Part shown: piece after piece, positions 58,877-64,000 of the stretch
How the letters are laid out: the number at the start of each line of letters is the position of its first letter
Numbering within the stretch: position 1 is the first letter of the stretch
Assembly (NCBI GenBank): GCA_900541145.1
Contig: UQIH01000006.1
Location: 1 to 64,000, forward strand
DNA length: 64,000 nt
Direction: 5' to 3'
Origin: an uncultured Collinsella sp.
GTDB lineage: Bacteria > Actinomycetota > Coriobacteriia > Coriobacteriales > Coriobacteriaceae
The notes under the pieces: generated by a model
Told to the model about the DNA's origin: nothing
The model's input: only the letters and a program-made list of their open reading frames with translations
Database searches by the model: none
Program-made: the position numbers and the translations under genes

Positions 58877-59119
58877 CTAACCGACGGTCATGATGTGCAT
58901 GGCAACCTTGGAATCGATGCCAAAGCGTGCGCCCAGCACCGTGACGATGATATTGGCGCCACTCGAGCTCACCACGTGGATTTCGTTGCCCTCGACAAAG
59001 CCGAGGTCCTTGAGGTGGTGTTTCATGTCCTCATTGCCCTTTACACGAGACACGCGCACGGTTTCGCCCGCTTTTACCATCGAAAGCGGCATGGCCGGCA
59101 TCTGCGGTCCGCAAGACAT
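58877..59119 (-). CDS. FeoA-domain protein, first gene of the feo cluster
   Basis: The start is ATG 59119 behind TAGGAGCAAC. The 80-residue product is a second FeoA domain (MVKAGETVRVSRVKGNEDM, KHHLKDLGFVEGNEIHVVSS, GARFGIDSKVAMHIMTVG). Two adjacent feoA genes are frequent in anaerobes. It ends 40 bp before the second feoA on the same strand. Confidence 0.9.
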   Translation of the reverse strand: MSCGPQMPAMPLSMVKAGETVRVSRVKGNEDMKHHLKDLGFVEGNEIHVVSSSGANIIVTVLGARFGIDSKVAMHIMTVG

Positions 59120-59161
59120 GAGTTGCTCCTAACGTCAGTTCGTCCTCAACATCGACGCGTT

Positions 59162-59221
59162 AAAAGTTAACCACGTCTATGTTCGCTATAGTAAACTAGC
59201 ACATGGTTAACTTTTTGGAAA
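59162..59221. promoter_or_regulatory. Paired GTTAACC operator upstream of feo
   Basis: AAAAGTTAACCACG (59162-59175) and CATGGTTAACTTTT (59202-59215) are inverted copies 26 bp apart flanking TATAGTAAACTAG. Each contains GTTAAC, and the right copy extends to GGAAA as upstream of the PacL-like gene. This looks like a two-site operator around the feo promoter, probably for an iron- or manganese-sensing repressor. Confidence 0.6.
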
Positions 59222-59267
59222 GAGTCTCTATTCAGTTTTCGAAAAAGTTTCCTATACGAAACAAAAA

Positions 59268-59298
59268 GGCGCGGCAAAGAGCTGTCCTTTGCCGCGCC
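59268..59298 (-). terminator. Terminator of the HPr gene
   Basis: GGCGCGGCAAAG pairs perfectly with CTTTGCCGCGCC; on the minus strand TTTTTGTTT follows. Confidence 0.88.
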
Positions 59299-59307
59299 CC
59301 GTCATGC

Positions 59308-59556
59308 TTAGAGCGAGAGGTTTCTGATCGACGTGACGCACGAGGCCTCATCCACGCCCGAAACACGAAAGACGACGCTCTCGCCGCACTCGCCGTAGAG
59401 AGCCATGAGTCCCATGACATCGCGGCCATCCGTGTGGCGATCGCCGATGCTGACTGACACGTCGCTACGATGCTTGGCAATGATGTCATAGAGCAGCGCA
59501 ACCGGGCGGGCATGAAGTCCCAACGGATCTTTAATCGTCTTTGTAAACTCGACCAT
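59308..59556 (-). CDS. HPr-family phosphocarrier with Asp at position 46
   Basis: The start is ATG 59556 (MVEFTKTIKDPLGLHARPV) behind GGGAGGGG. The 82-residue product has the active His15 in LGLHARP, so it can take phosphate from enzyme I of the sugar phosphotransferase system. The regulatory site, Ser46 in Firmicute HPr (KSIMG), reads R45-D46-V47-M48-G49. Asp mimics phosphoserine, so HPr kinase control is absent and the protein might be locked in a Ser-P-like state (inference). It is monocistronic, between feo and aspS. Confidence 0.88.
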   Translation of the reverse strand: MVEFTKTIKDPLGLHARPVALLYDIIAKHRSDVSVSIGDRHTDGRDVMGLMALYGECGESVVFRVSGVDEASCVTSIRNLSL

Positions 59557-59687
59557 GTCCCCTCCCACGACATCACACATTCGGCCGGCAAAACCCAGCC
59601 ACGTGGTAGTTATTGTAGCGTTAGATGCTTGTTGAAGCCCGCCAGAAGCTCGACCGGAAAGCGCGTCCCGTTATTTGGCTGGACTCT

Positions 59688-59763
59688 GGGTCGCAGTTTC
59701 CAAAAGGACCCTGTTTGGGAAACTGCGACCCGTTTTGGACGCAAATTCCGGGTCGTAGTTTCC
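59688..59763. repeat. GGGTCGCAGTTTCC hairpin with an extra half-copy
   Basis: GGGTCGCAGTTTCC (59688-59701) is perfectly inverted as GGAAACTGCGACCC (59718-59731), and a third, direct copy with one change (GGGTCGTAGTTTCC) follows at 59750-59763. It lies in the 306-bp gene-free stretch between the HPr gene start and the aspS end, with only a terminator besides. Confidence 0.75.
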
Positions 59764-59808
59764 GCGACGCCCGGTCATCCCATGCCCTCACGACCTCGGC
59801 GCATAAAA

Positions 59809-59839
59809 AACGAGGGAAGGAGCGCGTCCTTCCCTCGTT
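59809..59839 (-). terminator. Terminator of aspS
   Basis: AACGAGGGAAGGA pairs perfectly with TCCTTCCCTCGTT around GCGCG; on the minus strand a run of six T follows. Confidence 0.9.
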
Positions 59840-59862
59840 ACAGGTACTATGTAGCCGCTCGC

Positions 59863-61650
59863 CTACATCAGGCGCAGGCTGACGTCCTTGAGCTGGGCGC
59901 CACTAACGGCACTCGGGGCACCCGACATGAGGTCGGAGCCGCTGGCCGTCTTGGGGAACGCCATGACGTCGCGGATGGAGTCGGAGCCGGTAAGCAGCAT
60001 GCACACGCGGTCCAGGCCCAGAGCGAAACCGCCCATCGGGGGCGCACCAAACTTGAGGGCCTCCATGAGGAAGCCAAACTGAGACTCGGCGCGCTCCTCG
60101 GTAAAGCCCAGGAGCTTGAGCATGGACATCTGCATCTCGGCGTTGTGGATACGCATACCGCCGCCGCCGGCCTCAAAGCCGTCCATGACAAAGTCGTAGG
60201 TGCAAGAACCGGCTGCCAACGGGTCGGCCTCGATCTTGGCGATGTCGGTCTCGGTCGGCAGAGTGAACGGCTGGTGCTCGGCAGCGTAAGCCTTGCGGTC
60301 CTCATCCCAGTGGAACAGCGGGAAGTTGACGACCCACAGGAAGTCGTGGCCCTCGCGCTTGATCTCGAGTGCGTTGGCCATGTGAGAACGCATGCCGCCC
60401 AGGATCTCGTCAGAGAGCAGGCGCGGGCCGGCGGCGAACATCACAAGGTCGCCGGGCTCGACGTCCATGCGCTCGCGCAGAGCGGCCATCTCCTCGTCCG
60501 AGAAGAACTTGACGATGGGGCTGTTGATGGAGCCATCCTCGCGGAAGGCGATCCAGGCCAGGCCCTTGGCGCCAAACGTGGAAGCCACGCCGGCGAGCTT
60601 GTCGATCTTGGCACGTGCCCAGGCACCGGCGCCCTTGGCGTTAATGGCCTTGACGACAGAGCCCTTCTCGTTTGCGGCAGTCGCAAAGACCTTGAACTTG
60701 GAGTTGGCAAAGATGTCGGTCAGGTCGACCAGGTGCATGCCATAGCGGGTATCGGGCTTGTCGGAGCCATAGGTGTCCATGGCCTCCCAGTAGTCCATGC
60801 GACGCAGCGGCGTGGGCATCTCGACGCCCATGCGGCCGAAGGCGTCGGCCAGGACCTCCTCGAGCGCGCTCATGACATCGTTCTGGTCCACGAAGGACAT
60901 CTCGATATCAACCTGGGTGAACTCGGGCTGACGATCGGCGCGCAGGTCCTCGTCGCGGAAGCACTTGGCAACCTGATAGTAGCGCTCGACGCCACCGACC
61001 ATGAGCAGCTGCTTCAAGAGCTGCGGGGACTGCGGCAGGGCGTAGAAGTTGCCCGGCTGAATACGGCTGGGAACGATGAAGTCGCGGGCGCCCTCGGGCG
61101 TGGACTTAAACAGGGAGGGCGTCTCGACCTCCATGAACTCACGGTTGTGCAGCGCCTCGCGAATGGCAAAGGTAAAGTCGGAGCGCAGCTTGAGGTTGGC
61201 CATCATCTCGGGACGACGGAGGTCCAGATAGCGATAGCGTAGACGGGTGTCCTCGCTGGTCTCGATGCCGTCCTCGATCTGGAACGGCGGAGTGACGGAC
61301 GTGTTGAGCACCTCGGCGTGGTCGGTCAGGACCTCAATCTCGCCGGTCGCGAGCTTAGTGTTGGTGGTCTCCTCGCCACGGGCGCGCACGACGCCGTGGA
61401 TCTTGATGGGCCACTCGGGACGCATGGTCTCGGCGATCTTAAAGGCGTCGCCGTCAGAGTGCTCGGGGTCGAAGGTGAGCTGCGTGATGCCCTCGCGGTC
61501 GCGAAGGTCGCAGAAGATAAGGCCGCCGTGGTCGCGGCGACGGCTCACCCAACCGGTGAGGGTGACCTCTTCGCCCACGTTCTCGAAGCGAAGCTCGCCA
61601 CAGGTACGGGTGTGCATGGAATGCTCATCGATGGGACGGGTCTGGCTCAT
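59863..61650 (-). CDS. aspS: Aspartyl-tRNA synthetase, probably non-discriminating
   Basis: This 595-residue class II bacterial-type AspRS has an OB-fold anticodon domain (about 15-115), class II motifs (RYRYLDLRRP, FRDEDLRADRQPEFTQVDIEMSF, GFALGLDRVCML) and the bacterial insertion. In the anticodon domain it reads RRRDHGG with His41; discriminating enzymes such as E. coli's have Leu here (RRRDLGS). His at this site marks enzymes that also charge tRNAAsn with Asp. The GatCAB operon at 15.9-19.4 kb would then convert Asp-tRNAAsn to Asn-tRNAAsn. Confidence 0.95.
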   Translation of the reverse strand: MSQTRPIDEHSMHTRTCGELRFENVGEEVTLTGWVSRRRDHGGLIFCDLRDREGITQLTFDPEHSDGDAFKIAETMRPEWPIKIHGVVRARGEETTNTKLATGEIEVLTDHAEVLNTSVTPPFQIEDGIETSEDTRLRYRYLDLRRPEMMANLKLRSDFTFAIREALHNREFMEVETPSLFKSTPEGARDFIVPSRIQPGNFYALPQSPQLLKQLLMVGGVERYYQVAKCFRDEDLRADRQPEFTQVDIEMSFVDQNDVMSALEEVLADAFGRMGVEMPTPLRRMDYWEAMDTYGSDKPDTRYGMHLVDLTDIFANSKFKVFATAANEKGSVVKAINAKGAGAWARAKIDKLAGVASTFGAKGLAWIAFREDGSINSPIVKFFSDEEMAALRERMDVEPGDLVMFAAGPRLLSDEILGGMRSHMANALEIKREGHDFLWVVNFPLFHWDEDRKAYAAEHQPFTLPTETDIAKIEADPLAAGSCTYDFVMDGFEAGGGGMRIHNAEMQMSMLKLLGFTEERAESQFGFLMEALKFGAPPMGGFALGLDRVCMLLTGSDSIRDVMAFPKTASGSDLMSGAPSAVSGAQLKDVSLRLM

Positions 61651-61906
61651 ACCAGTGATCCTCCTTTATGGATCTGTGCCGCCCCGTGTCGTTCCGGGCG
61701 GCGTCGTACAGATTTGCCCAGCCTGCGTAAACCGCGCAGCCGGGCATGGCGTTCTATCTTATCGCACCTGTGTCGATGTGCCGCGAAAAAGTAGCTCTTG
61801 CCCAAAGACTTGACGGAGACGAAACAATTGACGCGGCCTGGCCGTCGCCCAAGCGCGCGGCGTGCGACAATGTGCCCCAATACAACCGCACTCGGAAAGG
61901 CCCGCC

Positions 61907-62542
61907 ATGACCGCACGCCTCATCGTTATGGATATCGACTCCACGCTCATCAACCAGGAGGTCATCGACCTGTTGGGCGAGGAGGCCGGCGTGGGCGAGC
62001 AGGTAGCGCAGATCACCGAGCGCGCCATGCGCGGCGAGCTCGACTTTAAGCAGGCGCTCGAGGAACGCGTGGGGCTGCTTGCCGGCTTGGATGAGAGCGT
62101 ATTCGAGCGCACCTTTGAGCGCGTGACGTTTACCCCCGGCGCGCTGGAGCTTGTGCGCTCGGCACACAGCAAGGGCTGGAAGGTCGGCGTGGTAAGCGGC
62201 GGCTTTCACGAGGTCGCCGACAAGATCGTGGCCGCCGCGGGCATCGACTTTTGCCTCGCTAACCGCCTGGAGGTCGTGGGCGGCAAGCTCACCGGTAAGC
62301 TGGCGGCAGACATCGTGACCAAGGAGTCCAAGCTCATCCAGCTGCTGGATTGGGCGGTTGAGTGCGGTGTCGACATGGCCCACACCGTCGCGATCGGCGA
62401 CGGCGCCAACGACATCCCCATGATTCAGGCCGCGGGCACGGGCATCGCGTTTTGCGCCAAGCCCAAGACGCGCGAGGCCGCCCCGTTTGCCATCGACGAG
62501 CGCAACCTGATGCTCGCCATGGACATCATCCTGCGCGACTAG
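61907..62542 (+). CDS. serB: Phosphoserine phosphatase
   Basis: The start is ATG 61907 (MTARLIVMDIDSTLINQEVID), after GGAAAGG. The 211-residue protein has HAD motif I DIDSTL (about 9-14), motif II Ser in GVVSGGF (about 99-105), Lys in motif III and IGDGANDIPMI (about 163-173). The small C1 cap carries the SerB residues EQVAQITERAMRGELDF. It makes serine from O-phosphoserine. The N-terminal ACT domain of some SerB proteins is absent. Confidence 0.9.
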   Translation: MTARLIVMDIDSTLINQEVIDLLGEEAGVGEQVAQITERAMRGELDFKQALEERVGLLAGLDESVFERTFERVTFTPGALELVRSAHSKGWKVGVVSGGFHEVADKIVAAAGIDFCLANRLEVVGGKLTGKLAADIVTKESKLIQLLDWAVECGVDMAHTVAIGDGANDIPMIQAAGTGIAFCAKPKTREAAPFAIDERNLMLAMDIILRD

Positions 62543-62578
62543 CCGATCCGTCTAACAATTGAATCAGTCTGTCCTATA

Positions 62579-62612
62579 GTTTCCGAACAATTTTGTCTTA
62601 GTGTTCGGAAAC
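62579..62612. promoter_or_regulatory. Perfect 11-bp dyad upstream of larB
   Basis: GTTTCCGAACA (62579-62589) and TGTTCGGAAAC (62602-62612) are perfect inverted repeats with a 12-nt spacer, 45 bp before the larB start. Only sparse T follow, so an operator is more likely than a terminator. TAGACT at 62629-62634 could be a -10. Confidence 0.55.
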
Positions 62613-62656
62613 ATACCCTTTGAGTGCTAGACTTTGCGCCGTCGAAGGGAACATAT

Positions 62657-63439
62657 ATGGATAAGCGAGATCTTGAGCAATTGTTGAGCGACGTTGCCGA
62701 CGGAGCAGTCGCCCCGGCAGTCGCCCTCACACGCATCCAGACGGCGCCAACCGCCGATCTGGGTTTTGCGCAGCTCGATCTTTCGCGCGGGGTGCGCCAG
62801 GGAGCCGGCGAGGTTGTCTACGGTGCCGGTAAAACCGCCGAGCAGATTACTGCCATTATCGAAGCACTGTGCGCTGCCGGCCAGGAGCGCATCCTGGTCA
62901 CGCGCCTGGACGCCGAAAAAGCAGACCGCATCTCGGAGCTCCTCGGCAACGGCATCGACTTGGGATATGTCCCAGACACACAGCTTGCCCTCGTGGGCGG
63001 CAAGCCCTCCCCTACCGGCAACGGACGCATCGTCGTCGCCTGCGCCGGCACGAGCGACCTGCCCGTCGCCGAGGAAGCCGCGTTGACGGCCGAGTTCTAC
63101 GGCAACGAGGTCGACCGCCTCTACGACGTAGGTGTCGCCGGCCTGCACCGCCTGCTCGCACATGCCGAGGAGCTTGCCCAGGCTCAGGTGGTCATCGCCA
63201 TTGCCGGCATGGAAGGCGCGCTGGCGAGCGTTATCGGCGGCCTGGTGAGCTGTCCGGTCATTGCCGTTCCCACCAGCGTGGGGTACGGCGCGAGTTTTGG
63301 TGGCGTAGCCGCGCTGCTCGCCATGCTCAACTCCTGCGCCAGCGGCGTTTCGGTCGTCAATATCGACAACGGCTTTGGTGCCGCCTACCAGGCAAGTCTT
63401 ATCAATCATCTGGGCGCCGGCACATCCCGCGCCCGTTAA
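62657..63439 (+). CDS. larB: Nickel-pincer cofactor synthesis carboxylase-hydrolase LarB
   Basis: The start is ATG 62657 (MDKRDLEQLLSDVADG), after AAGGGAA. The 260-residue protein has an N-terminal region with FAQLDLSRGVRQGAGEVVYGAGKT (about 36-59, read in parts) and a PurE-like C-terminal domain with VACAGTSDLPVAEEAA and GMEGALASVIGGLVSCPVIAVPTSVGYG (about 200-225). LarB carboxylates nicotinic acid adenine dinucleotide, the first step to the nickel-pincer nucleotide of lactate racemase and related enzymes. larC follows 10 bp later; larE is not in the window. Confidence 0.93.
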   Translation: MDKRDLEQLLSDVADGAVAPAVALTRIQTAPTADLGFAQLDLSRGVRQGAGEVVYGAGKTAEQITAIIEALCAAGQERILVTRLDAEKADRISELLGNGIDLGYVPDTQLALVGGKPSPTGNGRIVVACAGTSDLPVAEEAALTAEFYGNEVDRLYDVGVAGLHRLLAHAEELAQAQVVIAIAGMEGALASVIGGLVSCPVIAVPTSVGYGASFGGVAALLAMLNSCASGVSVVNIDNGFGAAYQASLINHLGAGTSRAR

Positions 63440-63449
63440 GGAGCATTCC

Positions 63450-64000
63450 ATGTCCAACCATCAGCACACGCTTATCATCGACGGCACCTCGGGCATCAGC
63501 GGCGACATGACCGTCGCGGCCCTGCTCGACCTGGGCGCCAGCGAGGAGCACCTGCGTGAACAGCTCGCCACGCTGCCGGTCGACGGCTTTGAGATTGCCG
63601 TGACGCGCGTAAACAAGCATGGCATCGACGCCTGCGATTTCGACGTCCGGCTTGCAGAGGAGCTCGAGAACCACGATCACGATATGGCCTGGCTCTACGG
63701 CAACGAAGCAGCTGCCAAACACACGCACGAGCATGAGCACCACCATCATGACCATAGCGAGCACGAACACGAGCACTGCCACGATCATGATCATGAGGCC
63801 CACGGTCATGGCCACGAGGGTCACCATCACGCCCACCACCATCACCACCGTTCTTTGGCGGATGTCACCGCCATCATCGATGGCTCACAGCTAAGCGATG
63901 GTGCCAAGCGTCGTGCCCTCGCCATTTTTTCCGTACTTGCTGATGCCGAGGCCAAGGCTCACGGCAAAACGCCCGACACCGTCCTGTTTCACGAGGTGGG
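63450..64000 (+). CDS. larC: LarC nickel insertase, truncated by the contig end
   Basis: The start is ATG 63450 (MSNHQHTLIIDGTSGISGDM) after AAGGAG; the frame is open to base 64000. The first 183 codons show the LarC N-terminus (IDGTSGISGDMTVAALLDLGA, usually D-x-x-x-GISGDM) and LFHEVG at the end. Between about residues 85 and 135 is an extreme His/Asp/Glu-rich insertion (HEHEHHHHDHSEHEHEHCHD, then further His runs) likely to store or deliver nickel. LarC inserts Ni into the pincer cofactor. The C-terminal half is off the contig. Confidence 0.92.
   Translation, partial: MSNHQHTLIIDGTSGISGDMTVAALLDLGASEEHLREQLATLPVDGFEIAVTRVNKHGIDACDFDVRLAEELENHDHDMAWLYGNEAAAKHTHEHEHHHHDHSEHEHEHCHDHDHEAHGHGHEGHHHAHHHHHRSLADVTAIIDGSQLSDGAKRRALAIFSVLADAEAKAHGKTPDTVLFHEV

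Noticed and set aside
1..64000. CRISPR arrays, tRNA and rRNA genes
   Set aside because: No regularly spaced repeats of CRISPR type and no cloverleaf or rRNA sequences were recognised; the only stable RNA seen is tmRNA.

Overview
The window reads as one 64-kb contig from a GC-rich Gram-positive actinobacterium, most likely a gut Coriobacteriia of the Collinsella type. This is an inference from GC-rich codon use, a GlnR-type regulator beside glnA, SpaA-type sortase pili with YxAYQIF pilins, Feo and Lar (nickel-pincer cofactor) genes, and many small dispersed hairpin repeats. The first 48 bases are not biological: they are the Illumina Nextera i5-side adapter with an 8-base index, so the contig starts at a sequencing-library end.

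Bases 49-4408 are the right end of a prophage. It carries a diversity-generating retroelement (DGR): an Avd-like four-helix protein (142-612), a template repeat rich in AAC/AAT/TAC codons (about 620-784), a structured spacer (785-967) and a YMDD reverse transcriptase (968-2179). A lysis cassette follows (small tail-associated protein, membrane/coiled-coil protein, holin, SH3-bearing amidase endolysin, small lipoprotein). The phage abuts the 3' end of the tmRNA gene ssrA (4477-4840, minus), the probable attachment site. The variable target gene should lie just left of the contig edge and is missing.

Bases 5-20 kb hold an uncharacterised protein, a PIN-domain toxin-antitoxin pair, a metal P-type ATPase with a PacL/DUF1490-like small partner, two ABC half-transporters divergent from an AraC regulator, an AAA/DUF4143 ATPase, and gatCAB. 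Bases 19.7-30 kb hold a class C sortase, an AbiEi/AbiEii-like pair and a three-gene pilus operon. The pilus tip gene contains a 9-G homopolymer, a candidate phase-variation switch.

Bases 30.5-45 kb hold a HAD phosphatase, a frameshifted MFS transporter, molybdopterin genes (moaA and a moaC-mobB fusion), a DUF559-like protein, a heterodimeric ABC exporter, a MATE exporter behind a MerR-type promoter, and ligA with a coupled 59-codon ORF. Bases 45-64 kb hold HtrA, glnA with a GlnR-like regulator, a RelB-nucleotidyltransferase fusion, LacI and GntR regulators, an AlbA_2 protein, an enoate-reductase-type flavoenzyme, the feo genes, an HPr with Asp46, a probably non-discriminating AspRS (which fits gatCAB), serB, larB and the start of larC.

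The intergenic DNA is unusually full of structure. Long near-perfect inverted-repeat elements (75-203 bp) and several families of short palindromes recur across the window. The most notable items are the prophage DGR, the poly-G pilus switch, the RelB-MNT fusion, the Asp46 HPr, the PacL-like/P-ATPase pair sharing an upstream motif with feo, and the long-hairpin element families.
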